64,000 bases of DNA from Chalara sp. BL73 (taxonomy: Eukaryota; Ascomycota; Leotiomycetes; Helotiales): assembly GCA_918026815.1 (NCBI GenBank), contig CAKJVC010000030.1:496001-560000 (forward strand), in the 5' to 3' direction. Positions 21,294 to 31,725 of the stretch are shown here, in pieces. The notes under the pieces were generated by a model that was given only the letters and a program-made list of their open reading frames with translations, had not been told where the DNA came from and did no database searches. The position numbers and the translations under genes are program-made. Each line of letters opens with the position of its first letter. The stretch's first letter is position 1.

Positions 21294-21855
21294 GCGTTCA
21301 TTATGTTCAGTATATTCGTGCTCGACTGCCTTCGTCTCATCAACAAACTAGAGATCTCCGGTGTTAGACGAAACTGGTACTTTGTCTCGTAGAAATCCGC
21401 TAAAAACACAAAAATGCACAAAAGCAAGCGAAAACATACTGTTAAGCTACTTGGATGCTGTCTTCCCGACTCAATCTCAGATAGAACCATCGAATGGGAA
21501 AGAGATAATTGAGTTGCCCTGGATTGATGAAACGATGCTTTTAGACCCCATTGGCATTGCCTCTCTAGGCGAATGCAACTCCCACATCTCGGACCTTTCT
21601 CGTCACCTAAACCGGGACATTAGCGGCTTGGACTAGAGATACGGGAAACACGGTCGACAATATGAGCAGCAATCCATGTACATTTTGATCGGTGCTGCCG
21701 GCATGTTAAGCTAGCAAAATGAGTTAGTCAGGAGGATCAAATGAATTATGAATCCAAGATGATGGCTGGCTTACCATCCTCGCCGTGAGCGAGTCCGGAA
21801 CGTTCTCGCAAGAGGACTACTGTTCCCAACAGGCATGGTGGACGGGACACTCTCA
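21294..21855. other. Region upstream of the regulator, possible gene fragment
   Basis: A plus-strand frame (21361-21636) ending LLDPIGIASLGECNSHISDL has a segment LLSYLDAVFPTQ that recalls the start of some Fungal_trans_2 domains. It runs opposite to the regulator and may be a fragment or chance. Otherwise non-coding. Confidence 0.3.
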
Positions 21856-22248
21856 AGCACGCACAAGCAGGCTACACTTGTTATTGCTTGATGTAAGAAA
21901 GATGTTGGGCAGGTTGAAGCAGCGGTTGCGCTTGCATTATGTATTGATGATGTCTGGCTCTGAATTAGGCCGACGCCAGCGAAGCGAGTGGGGTAAGTGG
22001 GGTACAGTAACCTTACTGAGTACCTTGGCCACAAATCCCGCAGCTAGAGAACGAGAACGGGGAACGGAGAACCACGGGCTGCACTTGCTTCGTGCCGCAT
22101 TTGGCAAGAATAAGAAACATTAAACCTTAACCTTACTTGGCAGTAATAATAAGCACCTCCTGTCGTCTGGATGACGACAAATTCTCGACAGATGTAAAAA
22201 CTTCATACATAGATACCACTGGCTCGATGATTCTCGCCTTCGCCATTG
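21856..22248 (+). repeat. Duplicated upstream segment, copy 1 (before RidA gene)
   Basis: Shares long matches, including a 25-bp identical GAAGCAGCGGTTGCGC.. block, AGCGAGTGGGG, GGCAAGAATAA and CTCGATGATTCTCGCCTTC, with 23285-23591 in the same order. Copy 1 is about 85 bp longer. It ends about 300 bp before the RidA start. Confidence 0.8.
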
Positions 22249-22548
22249 CCGTCTCTGTTTTACGCCACCAGCACGCTTCTTAGCAAGACGCACGCCGAGA
22301 CTTTCTTACCGTCATCCCCCGTAGGGCTTTTAATGCCTTGACTAATGGGCTGGTAATTACGGCATGGACTGGCTGTTTGCGTCTATACTGAGAGTATAAA
22401 ATGTTGCTCATCACATTCGCACTTACTCTCTCATCCATCACCAACTTTCAAGCAAATATTCTACACAGTGTCCCCAAAAGGTCGAAACAATTTCAACCTC
22501 CAAACTACTCCAAATCTCCAGATCAAGCGCCTCACCAGATCTCTCGCT

Positions 22549-23021
22549 ATGTCCCACTTAACCTATTCCAGTTACGAAGGCTATGGGGAGCGCGTCAAGC
22601 AGAATCTATGGTATAGTCAATCCGTTCGCATAGGGGATATCATTGAGTGCTCCGGCCAAGGCACGTACGCTGAGCTTCTTGCTTTCCATGTAACCTGCTA
22701 AAGTCATCTGGCGTAGGAGGATGGGACCGGGAGACTGATAAGATCAATCGTGAGATCAACGCTCAGATCGCAAAGGCTTTTGAGAACGTCGAACATACCC
22801 TAAAGACTGCAGGAGCCCGAGGATGGGAGGACGTGTTCTTCATCCGCTCTTACCACTTGCCAATGAACGATGAGGCCATGGCTGCCATGGTTCGGGAATT
22901 AAAGAAGTATTGCCCAAACCATCAGCCGGCCTGGACCGCTCTCGGCATAGCACGTCTGGCTTTTGATGATATGAGGGTTGAGATTGAGGTCAGAGCACAT
23001 GTGCCGGCAGACAGGAAGTAG
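22549..23021 (+). CDS. RidA/YjgF/UK114 family protein, one GC-AG intron
   Basis: RidA-type proteins are small trimeric enzymes; the classic member hydrolyses reactive imines and enamines made by PLP enzymes, while many fungal paralogues lie in biosynthetic or detoxification clusters. Exon 1 (22549-22660) ends ..DIIECSGQG. Exon 2 (22717-23021) begins GWDRETDKINREI and continues FENVEHTLKTAGARGWEDVF, YHLPMNDEAM, PNHQPAW and DDMRVEIEVRAH. The product is 138 residues, the normal size. Joining the exons in frame needs a GC donor (GCACGT at 22661), with AG at 22715-22716; the nearby GT does not give the conserved SGQGGW. The catalytic Arg of classic RidA lies in a segment that differs here (WTALGIARL), so activity is uncertain. 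A TATA-like TATAAAA lies about 150 bp upstream. Confidence 0.88.
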
Positions 23022-23284
23022 AAGGGCGCAAGTCAGCGTGCATGGTGAAGAGGAAGACACATTGGTACTGGCTGCTATGCAGCCTCTACAGAAACATATA
23101 CAAGACTACCATACGCAAAGTTGTTAGAAGTACCTCGATTAGTGACTTTAATTTGACCCCTCATCCGTGACCTTCATAACTGTAGTACACGTGCGACCAA
23201 TGAAAAATCGACCCTTCCGAGCGTATGCGGGCCGACCACTACCGATGAAGGAGGAGAAGGAGTCTACCAAGTACAAATCCACCC

Positions 23285-23591
23285 GAGCACGCACGACCAG
23301 GCTACCCTTGTTGACGGTTATTGAAGTAATGAAGATGTTGGGAAGGTCGAAGCAGCGGTTGCGCTTGCATTATGCTTGTTGCTTTAGTCCCACGAAAAGC
23401 CGGCGAAGCGAGTGGGGCCGACGGATCCCGCGGGTACGTTAGAGAACTCCACTTGCTTTGTCCCGCATATGGCAAGAATAAAAAACATTATTTGGCAGCA
23501 ATAAGCATATCCTGTCTGGATGACAGAATCTTCTCGATGGATGTGAAAACTTCATAGATACCACTGACTCGATGATTCTCGCCTTCCCCAT
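23285..23591 (+). repeat. Duplicated upstream segment, copy 2 (before MDR gene)
   Basis: Second copy of the segment at 21856-22248, with small deletions. It ends about 45 bp before the TATA box of the MDR oxidoreductase gene, so the two adjacent genes share upstream DNA. Confidence 0.8.
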
Positions 23592-23637
23592 TCATATTCT
23601 TAAGCTAACTCGTCCCCCTCACCCGCCTGAAAATAGG

Positions 23638-23644
23638 GTATATA
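23638..23644 (+). promoter_or_regulatory. TATA box of the MDR oxidoreductase gene
   Basis: GTATATAAG lies about 90 bp upstream of the ATG at 23730 and just downstream of the duplicated segment. Confidence 0.55.
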
Positions 23645-23729
23645 AGAGCAAGAAGTGATCCGTTTGTGCAGTCCTGCGTCTCAGCATTCAAAGCATCTCC
23701 TAATCTCCTTACCCTCACTTATGCCCAAA

Positions 23730-24824
23730 ATGTCAAGTCACAGAGTTTTCCGCCTCGAGTCGAGAGGTTCTCACCACGACATCAAACAACATTTAGAATC
23801 TATTCCCAATATCGACTCCCACGAAGTTCTCCTCAAAATTCGTGGTCTTGCTCTTAATTACCGAGACATAGCTGTCGCCAATAACACATACCCTTTCCCA
23901 GTCAAAGACCAGGTGATCCCTTGCTCCGACGCCGCAGGTGAGATCGTCAAACTAGGCTCTTCTGTTGACGGCCTGAAAGTGGGAGATCGCGTTGTTGTAG
24001 CTTTCGACGGAACCAACCTGTATGGACCGCAGAGAGATTGGAATCATGGACATGGAGGTCCTGTTGACGGATTTTTGCGAGAATTTGCAGCAGTGCCTGC
24101 ATCTGCTGTGACCAGGATTCCAGAGGAGGCGAGATTGAATTTTACGCAGATGGCCGCATTGGTGTGTACGGGCGTGACGGCTTGGAATGCCCTGTATGGA
24201 AGTATTCCCATCAAGCCAGGACAAACTGTCCTGTTTCAAGGTTTGGCATATCCCTTACTCAACAAGTTGAAGGAACTAACTATGAGAATACCAGGTACTG
24301 GAGGGGTCTCAGTCACAGGTCTGCTATTGGCAAAAGCTGCTGGCGCTCGAACAATAATCACTTCATCGTCTGATGACAAGCTCGCATTCGTACAAAATAA
24401 ATACGGAGCTGATCATGTCATCAATTACCAAACCACACCCGACTGGTCAGCTGAAGCCAAGAGGCTCACTGGAGGAGATGGTGTGGACTTTATCTTTGAA
24501 AATGGCGGCTCTGGCACCATCAAGCAAAGCATAAATTGTGTTAAAATGGGGGGTAATATCGCCGTCATTGGCTTTCTATCGGCTGCAAAACAGGAGGATA
24601 TGCCGGATGTTGCTGGGCTTGCACTCTCGAAAGGATGTATTGTGAGAGGAATCACCGTTGGATCGAAGCAGTTGTTGGATGAACTGGTACGATTTGTTGT
24701 TAACAAACAATTGCAGCCCCCAGTCGAAAAAACCTTCGGTCTCAGTACAGAAGAGATCGTTGCAGCATACGACTATATGCAAGGTGGAAGTCACATTGGG
24801 AAGATTTGTATCTCGGTAGAATAG
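23730..24824 (+). CDS. MDR-superfamily NAD(P)-dependent oxidoreductase (zinc-independent alcohol dehydrogenase-like)
   Basis: A medium-chain reductase with an N-terminal GroES-like domain (GLALNYRDIAVANN, PCSDAAGEI, VGDRVV) and a C-terminal Rossmann fold. A 54-bp intron (24241-24294, branch CTAAC) splits the nucleotide-binding motif; splicing gives VLFQGTGGVSVTGLLLAKAAG. Because the intron is a multiple of three and has no stop, an unspliced frame is also open. Spliced length from ATG 23730 is 346 residues, normal for the family. The structural and catalytic zinc ligands of classical alcohol dehydrogenases are absent, so it groups with quinone-reductase-like members; the substrate is unknown. 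ATG 23730 (MSSHRVFRLES) is preferred over upstream starts because the conserved domain begins there. It follows the RidA gene on the same strand and shares its upstream DNA. Confidence 0.88.
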   Translation: MSSHRVFRLESRGSHHDIKQHLESIPNIDSHEVLLKIRGLALNYRDIAVANNTYPFPVKDQVIPCSDAAGEIVKLGSSVDGLKVGDRVVVAFDGTNLYGPQRDWNHGHGGPVDGFLREFAAVPASAVTRIPEEARLNFTQMAALVCTGVTAWNALYGSIPIKPGQTVLFQGLAYPLLNKLKELTMRIPGTGGVSVTGLLLAKAAGARTIITSSSDDKLAFVQNKYGADHVINYQTTPDWSAEAKRLTGGDGVDFIFENGGSGTIKQSINCVKMGGNIAVIGFLSAAKQEDMPDVAGLALSKGCIVRGITVGSKQLLDELVRFVVNKQLQPPVEKTFGLSTEEIVAAYDYMQGGSHIGKICISVE

Positions 24825-26465
24825 ATGTACTCTAAAATATAACCTTGATACCACTCTCTTATCAAATTCGAAAGGCCCAAGGGGCCTTACCACGGTTTGG
24901 GCGTATCCACTTTCCAGCTGTTAGGACCTTATCTTTCACGAGCTTATTAAAGAGGGAGTCGATCTGTAGGGTCTTCGATACAGATATCGTAAAGCGTTCA
25001 TGGACCTCTAAAAGGATTTTCGATAGAGTTCGGAGTCCTCCTTGGATCGTTTAGACCGAAGGGACTTGCTTTGCACGGTATCGAGATTTGATTGTGCGTG
25101 AGATAGTGTCAACGAATCGGTAGATATGATCTCCAGTTGGAACCGTGCCATCACTATCGAAATCGGTACCGTCGATTAGCAACTTTGCCGGCCGATGTCG
25201 CGACCGGAGGAGAAGGGAAGGAAAAGTACATTACTTACGGGACATCAAGCGTCTTCATAAATGCATGGAAAGAGGTCAACCAGCGTGTTCTGCTATCTTG
25301 AGTGCTCGGCGCATTTGCTTGCGGATGGTGATTCTTTAAAGCCCGCTTCGAGTTGGTTTGATTCTCCAAGGCGTTCTTGAGGGTCTCCGCGCGGGTCCGT
25401 AGACCCGGATTGGGATCGCGGGCGCCGTGCTGTCCACCCTGGGTCTCGTCCGCGGCAGTATACGAGTCGTAGTCCAGACAGAGGAGCTGGTTGTATGTCT
25501 GCGCAAACGAGAAGTGGACATACGTCGCGAGCGAAGCGGTCCTAACATACCACGCCACCTGAACACTTCCCTTTATAGAGGATTACCCCTAGAAAGTAAT
25601 AGCATAAGAGAGGAGGGGAGGTAATGACTGCTTCGCGGAAGATACGCATCTAAAAAATAGTAGCTTGAAACATTATTCAATAGATATATACGTCTAACAA
25701 AAGCATAAGACAACTATGAAAATACACGATCTTAGAGAAGAAATACAAGCTAGGTGAATTCTGTTGGATGCTACACTCCTAAAGCAGGCAAATCGTGGGA
25801 AAAGGTATTCATTCTCATGTCTAAAGACCTAAGTTATAGGCTCATCAGAGGGATCAAAAATAAGGAAGATTTAAGGGAGCCCCTGGCTATACTCGATTCA
25901 AGAAGTGAAAGACGTGGATTCACGTGACCTTTAACCGACAAAGTTCGCCAGAAAGTTAAGGGGCAGAAAATGAATGTTTATGTTGTTGGAATGATTCGGA
26001 TTTAGCTATTTATTTAGAAATATAAATATTTCAAAGTGTCTAAACGATTACAATTTCGGATTACTACTTGGGGATCCGAATAGTTCAAACTATTTCCAAT
26101 GGGGAGATGGGATATTGTTAGGGTGGCCACCCGTTGCACGTGATGGCACTAGCGTTTTCCCTTGTACTTAGATTCTTTTGGATATAGACCCACTGTTTGA
26201 TTTTCACTCGTTTTGCATCATATGTGCAGCATATGCAGCTTCAGAGAGATCTCGTACACTTGTTTTATATGCCGAATCTCTCATTCATGCTGAATCCTCA
26301 ATGCACGCAAAACTCACTGTAGATTTAAGATCTTGGTCTCCCACCTAGATAGAATCAATGGTTCAGACCAACGGATTCTCTCTACGTAATTAGCCCCTTT
26401 TCCAGACGCACACAATACAGAACATCATACACTTGAACTTCGTTCTAGCCTTGAGATCTGTAATA
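24825..26465. other. Long stretch with only weak coding traces
   Basis: A minus-strand frame without ATG (25235-25558), followed by a GTAAGT donor-like site and a further open frame (25073-25190, LLIDGTDFDSDG), might be two exons of an unrecognised gene; the joining frame does not fit well. The remainder (25,620-26,465) is A/T-rich and shows nothing recognisable. Confidence 0.35.
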
Positions 26466-28734
26466 ATGGATCCGCCGGATCTTCCTCGGTCGTTTAATTC
26501 GTCCGATGACCTCGAAGATCCCACAGAAGATTGGAGACAGCAGTTCGAACCCAACCCAAATTATGGCAAGCGTATCTCTATAAAGTTAGTAGCTCTCACT
26601 TGATTTATCCTCATATTCTTGACACCTTGCGCGATATCGTAGCAACTATCCCTATGTATTCCTTCAAATTATTTCTGACTTTAAGCGATGTCTCAATGGC
26701 TATTCCCAGATAATCGCTCATATTATTTGAGGCTTTGTGTGATATCCCAGCAGGTGTATCATCTCAATCGCTCAAACTTCTTGGGGCTTTGGGATACGTC
26801 GAGTCTAACTTCGATGTTGTAGTATTATCGCCAACCAAGCCGAAGAGAGAACCTTGAGCAAGCGTAATGCGAGGAATCTGACATACATGAGAGGTGCGCC
26901 TGGGACGCGGCGACAGTTGACTGCGGTTGCAACAACCTGGGACACCTACGCCGCTGTGAAAAAGGATGGTACCATCTGTCCTAGCGGAGAGGAAATATTC
27001 GATACATTGACACTATGACTCGACAGGTCAAATCTCGTATTGCTGGCAAACCCATACCTTCTCTCAGCACTATCATAGAAATATGGAGAAATCTAGTAGA
27101 CCTGTTGACTTTTCGGCACCGAGAGCTCTTAAGCAACTACAACAAATCTGACGTCAGGAGAATAGAAACTCATTTAGATCAGGTACGTCTTATTTCCACC
27201 TCTCGTATGGGGACCTTGCAAAAGTCATGCTAATAAGTCGATAGCTTGTCAAGAGAAACCTCCTCTCCAAAGGAACATGGCATGATAAAGTGTGGCTTGG
27301 GTTCCGGATCATACAAGGAATAGCGCGCTTATGGCTAGAGAAGAGTCTTACAGATGGCTGCGGTTCCTGGGACAAGGTCTTGTTGAAGATTTGCGTGGAA
27401 AGTTCACATTGAGATTTACCAAAGGCTGCAAGTAGGTTATCGTACCTTTGGTGGGTTTACAAGCACTTTCATGGTCACTGATATTTTCTGCTTAGGGACT
27501 TGAACAACAAGGACGAGGTCCGCTTCATTGACCCACTCGATAAGCGAGATCAAAATGCCGTGTGTCTAGTCAAACTCCTGATGATTGTTGCCCTTCGATT
27601 TTGCCATATGCAAGGCGGAAATAGCTTGAAGGAAGTACTAGAGCACACGGCCAAGAGACAAGACAGAACCGTTCAATGGACAAGACCGACATGGCCGATT
27701 ATTTGTCAGATACCGATGGGAAAGCAGTTGCCAGTACAAGGACCAGGTGGAGCCCACATCGCAGATCGGTCCGTCAAGAACTTAGCCTTAGTAGGGGGAG
27801 TTCTAGGACATGCCTCATCACATGCGGTCCGCTATGGAACAATCCGAGACTCCGCCTATATCAAGCAAAAGATACAAGGTGTTGCGAAGTCTGCAGTCAC
27901 AGTAGCCGCAGGTCATACCGAGTAAGCTAAAGCATCTGGACTCACACGAGCATACGTGGGTCCGCTACAACAGTCTCTGTGCAATATGCGAGCGGCGGGC
28001 CCATTGCAAGATCGATTGGCGCCTAGGGTTGCTGAGTCACCAGTGAACTTGCATCGTCTTCAACCAGGTGAAGTGGACAAGTATATGAACGACCATAAGA
28101 TGGAGAGAACAGATCTCAAACTACGACGCGTTGCTAAGGATCGCCTCCAAAGCAGAGAATCGGTGCATGGGAGGAACAGGAAAGAGACCGAGAAGGCCAT
28201 GTTCACAATATTCCAGATGTGGCTTTGCCGAACCGAAATCTGCTCCCAGGGACTGGCAAGGTTATTGTTCCCACATCTACGAGCAATGTCAGTATAGCTC
28301 CTGCCAACAGCATCACCGCAGACATGGCATCACCCAAGCGGTCTTTGAATAGCCGTGAAGCTGCTCTCACATCGACTAAGGATGCTGGCACAGCTCTTTC
28401 AGAGAAGAGCAAGAGCTCAATCAATGCATCTCAAGGACGTATCTATGCCGACAAGGAGACACGTGGAGAGAAGGAAATCCCCATCGATCCATACCTTCTT
28501 GAACTCGATCAGAACCCCGATGAGAACGTCGATGAAGTGAATCAAGATGAGTATAAAGCTCTAGCTTGGGACCGTTTATCAGTAGAAATAGACGTCGCTC
28601 CAGAGCTTGAATCGATTACGAGTGAGGCTCTCTCCAAGAAGGTTGCGATTCCTTGGCTCATTAATACAACACGGCGTCTTTCTGCAGCTTGTCGCTTCGT
28701 CTCCAGATGCTTCATCACATTGGCTGCTTGCTGA
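26466..28734 (+). pseudogene. Decayed tyrosine-recombinase-like gene
   Basis: The parts lie in order but in several frames. A start MDPPDLPRSFNSSDDLED (26466) is followed by MRGAPGTRRQLTAVATTWD with EEIFDTLT (to about 27015), a frameshift, SLSTIIEIWRNLVDLLTFRH, an intron at about 27182-27242, and WHDKVWLGFRIIQG. Then 27500-27925 holds ALRFCHMQGG, SSHAVRYGTIRDSAYI and GHTE, an in-frame TAA, then GLTRAYVG, a basic helical tail and an open 3' part to 28734. HAVR (27831-27842), GH (27911-27916) and Tyr (27953-27955) fit the HxxR..H..Y order of tyrosine recombinases, as in Cryptons and DUF3435 proteins. Assignment is by motif order only. At least one stop and one frameshift make it inactive as read. 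Confidence 0.5.
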
Positions 28735-28754
28735 TGGAGGTCTGTGAACTAATT

Positions 28755-29570
28755 AGCTCAATTGAGAGAAATGACTTAGTTCGGGAGCAAGCCACGAACA
28801 TTTACGCTGGCCCAAGGGCAATCCGTCCCGCGGCTTGTCATCGAATATGAAGAAAGATCCAATATTAATGCCATGGATTGTCGTGATTGGCGTTCCTGCG
28901 TAGAAGCGATATGCTGCAAGTGAGCCATCTACAACAGGTAGGGAAGCAAATCTAGCATCGAGGGAAAGATCCTTGATGATGAAACAGGGGTAGGGGTCAC
29001 TTGTATTTTCAAGATCAAGCGTGTTCTGAGCAGTATTAAACCCTGGTTCTTTACAAGATGATGGCCATCATACCTCACATAGTCCTCCGGGAGTTGAAAT
29101 GGTGGCATAACCGAACCATGACGAGTCATCGGTTACAAATCCGTCATTTTCAGAGATGCCCACACGCGTAGCTCCAGCGATAAATATTGCTCAGCATGGG
29201 CAATCAGGCTGTTAAAAGTTAGTAAACGTCCTCTCGACGACAGTGGGAGAATCTTTCACCTTACCATGGCATGGACACCACGCAGACGCCATACCACTGT
29301 CTCGGCGTAGGCAGACAAAGCTCCATCTCCGATTAGTACTTCATTGAAGGGCTCGTTAAGGTGTTTTTGATCATCTTTATGCGGCGAAAAAAATCTGAGT
29401 TGTATCAGCCAGCCTGACATCACATGATCGGGTGAGATCCGAGCGGCATTGCAAAGTAATTGGAGAACTGCTCCTTACGGCTGGCGAAACTTGGCTTACT
29501 TTCTCAATTCGAGAGCTCTCTGGCTCTCTGTCACGAGGCGTGGACGGCTATCGTTTGAAGAGAGTTCCAT
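28755..29570 (-). pseudogene. Fungal hybrid histidine kinase, N-terminal GAF region, decayed
   Basis: Fungal hybrid histidine kinases sense stimuli through N-terminal GAF/PAS modules and relay phosphate. Exon 1 (29570-29500) reads MELSSNDSRPRLVTESQRALEL. A 105-bp intron (29395-29499) leads to SPHKDDQKHLNEPFNEVL and GDGALSAYAETVVWRL. After disrupted sequence comes ARFASLPVVDGSLAAYRF, YAGTPITTIHGINIGSFFIF and DDKPRDGLPLGQ, the hallmark of the GAF domain in these kinases. Between them frames shift and a stop interrupts. No kinase (H-box, ATPase) or receiver domain follows, since the recombinase-like relic lies next to it, tail to tail. It is a truncated, dead copy. Confidence 0.7.
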
Positions 29571-29815
29571 AACAATTGTATTTTCACGATACTGATTCTT
29601 TAGAAGAGATGATCTTAAAACCACGTCCCGAACATGTTTGCGGCTGGGAAGGAGTTGAGCTGACGGTAGAAATATGGGGTGTCGTTGGCAAAAGGGACGT
29701 TCATTCAGCCACGACATACGTCACCTCTGTACTACCCCCCCTGAATAAAGGGAGAGGCAGCTTTCTGAATGGATATACGAAGTAGATGCTTGAAGTATCT
29801 TGCAAAGCTACAGAA
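29571..29815. other. Short spacer before the Tc1-type element
   Basis: Minus-strand frames here may be the decayed 5' UTR of the kinase copy. Nothing else is visible. Confidence 0.3.
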
Positions 29816-31113
29816 GTACTTTCATACAGGGCCAAACTATTAGCAGTGGGTCATTTGCCACTTGCATGACGTCGGCGTCCTGCCAGGGGTCTCAACCAAT
29901 GAGTATTTAATGCTACCACCGCTGCTTAGGATTTGTACTGTAACTTTAGCTAATCAACCATGGAGCCAACATACCACATTCCAACCCCCAAGACGCTAAA
30001 GAAACCTGACTGTACGCGCGACGACAGACTTCGAATACAAACTTTATACTACGAAGCTAACTGGCTTTACGCAAGATCAGATTTGCTTGCAAACAGGCTT
30101 TACTTTAAGTCAAGTTCGATATGCTCTTGCTCACCGTCTTACTCCACAAAAGAGCAAAACAGGTCGAAAGCTATTGCTAAATACACCACAACGCAAACGT
30201 CTTATTGAGTGGGTTACAGCCAATAGAACTAATCGGCGAGCATCTTGGTCTGATATACCAGCTTTGTTACAATGGGATTGCGGAGTTAAAGCTATTTGAA
30301 CTGCGTTCAAGAAAGAAGGCTACGTACGACGCTCTGCAAGAAACAAACTACTTTTGTTACTACAAAACATGAAAGACCGGTTAAATTGGGCGTGGGAACA
30401 CTTGTTTTGGACCGACGAACAATGGAATTCGGTACTTTGGAGTGACGAAACTTGGGTGAAACCAGGCCGACATACACGTCCGCGCATTACTCGACGTATA
30501 GGAGATTCTGAGTTGTATCATCTTGACTGTATTGAACCTCGATATCAACGAAAAATAGGATGGATGTTTTGGGGGTGTATATCAGGGAAATACGGCCGAC
30601 ACAAAGAGTTATTTTAAGAGAAGAATTAAGAAACTATTAACGAAGGATCATATTCTAGCATTATTGCGCCTTTGATTCAAGAAGCTTTGCAAGAGCACTC
30701 TGAGCTTATTTTCAACAAGATAACGCAAAGGGCCATTCTTCAGCTTTTACAAGAAGTGTATTAGAAGCTATTGGAGTTATTCCTATAGTTTGGCCAGCCA
30801 ACTCTCCTGATTTAAATCCTATTGAAACGATTTGGAATGAAATGAAGAAGTATATTGAAAGGAATTACCCCGAGGTTCACAGGTCATATAAAAAACTTAG
30901 AGCTGTAGTTCAGGAAGCTTGGGAATCAGTTACACATGCTACTATTCAAGAGTTGATTAAAGGAATGGGTGATAGATGTATTGCAGTGGTTCTAGCAGAT
31001 GGAGGCTATACAGAATACTAAGAATTTGACTTAGAGCAGCGCTGCCGAGCATTTTTAGTGGGCGTGAGTGGCAAATGACCCACTGCTAATAGTTTGGCCC
31101 TGTACGAAAGTAC
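29816..31113 (+). mobile_element. Tc1/mariner-type transposon, inactive
   Basis: Terminal inverted repeats of up to 47 bp (29816-29862 and 31067-31113) match at all but one position. The core CAGGGCCAAACTATTAGCAG is flanked by TA on both sides (29825-29826 and 31103-31104), the Tc1 target, but the identity runs eight bases further out on each side. One broken transposase gene lies inside. Confidence 0.88.
29960..31021 (+). pseudogene. Tc1/mariner transposase, multiple disruptions
   Basis: From ATG 29960 the frame holds a short lead and helix-turn-helix segment (LRIQTLYYEANW). It shifts near 30080 into VRYALAHRLTPQKSKTGRK with TANRTNRRASWSDIPAL, meets a stop at 30298, and continues with VLWSDETWVKPG (first catalytic Asp), KIGWMFWGCISG, then after further breaks QQDNAKGHSS (second Asp) and NSPDLNPIETIWNEMKKYIE (third acidic residue). 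The end ADGGYTEY precedes TAA near 31021. Domain order and length (about 350 codons) are normal, but at least three frame breaks or stops make it inactive. Confidence 0.88.
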
Positions 31114-31244
31114 AATCTAGACGCATTCCTAATCGCCTGATATTTTCGTATGTGCATTGACAGTCGAGAGGTATTGGCTTCTGCCAGGCTGCAATTGTGA
31201 AAATGCATTGACGGCAGAATATTGCATCAACCGTGTAGCCCAGG

Positions 31245-31466
31245 TGTTGAACAGGTTAGGTCTAAGGACCATACCTAAAGTCTATCGTAGGCACCAGTAG
31301 GCACCAGTAGGCAACAGTAGGCATCATTGTGTTGACATGCGAGTATCACACCTCTATAAGTAGAGGGATTCTCTTCTGTAGTTTAGGTTCTACAACCTGC
31401 AGCAATTGACACTGTTTGCCCTATACTCTCTGAAGGCCACGTGACTATTTCCCTCTATTTGAAACA
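31245..31466 (+). mobile_element. Solo LTR, family 2 (copy A)
   Basis: A 222-bp repeat beginning TGTTGAACAGG and ending TTTGAAACA, matching 60871-61089 closely over its whole length. Both copies contain an internal array of about four GTAGGCACCA units. Flanking pentamers differ (CCAGG/ATGTC), so one side may have been deleted or recombined. Confidence 0.82.
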
Positions 31467-31504
31467 ATGTCGCCACAGGAGCGGCACTACAGACGCTCGG
31501 GAAC

Positions 31505-31725
31505 CATTCTTCCTACGTCACCTCTGTGGCCTTCTTACCCGACGGCAATCTACTACCTACTTTACGTGTATCTGATTTTTGGGTAGTAGAAGGTGAAGCG
31601 AATATTCTCTGGCTACCTCCTGATTACCGATCTATTTGTGAAGCTACTTAGGATCAAACTGTCGTTTTAGGACATTCATCAAGGAGACTTCATTTCTTCA
31701 GCTCAGACAAGGGCCAAAGCTTGTA
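31505..31725 (+). pseudogene. WD40-repeat C-terminal fragment of an NLR-type protein
   Basis: The frame reads VTSVAFLPDGNLLPTLR, then EGEANILWLPPDYRS, a TAG stop, and VVLGHSSRRLHFFSS. The first block is the start of a WD40 repeat; the LWLPPDYR...LGHSSGRV-type ending is the usual C terminus of fungal NACHT-WD40 proteins. About 70 codons survive, and the frame is cut on the left by LTR sequence. Confidence 0.7.

Noticed and set aside
25235..25558. Minus-strand gene with a GTAAGT donor
   Set aside because: There is no ATG, and the only plausible next exon does not join in frame, so it is noted only as a weak coding trace.
26466..31113. Starship giant transposon
   Set aside because: A degraded recombinase-like gene alone is not enough; no cargo boundaries or target duplications could be shown.
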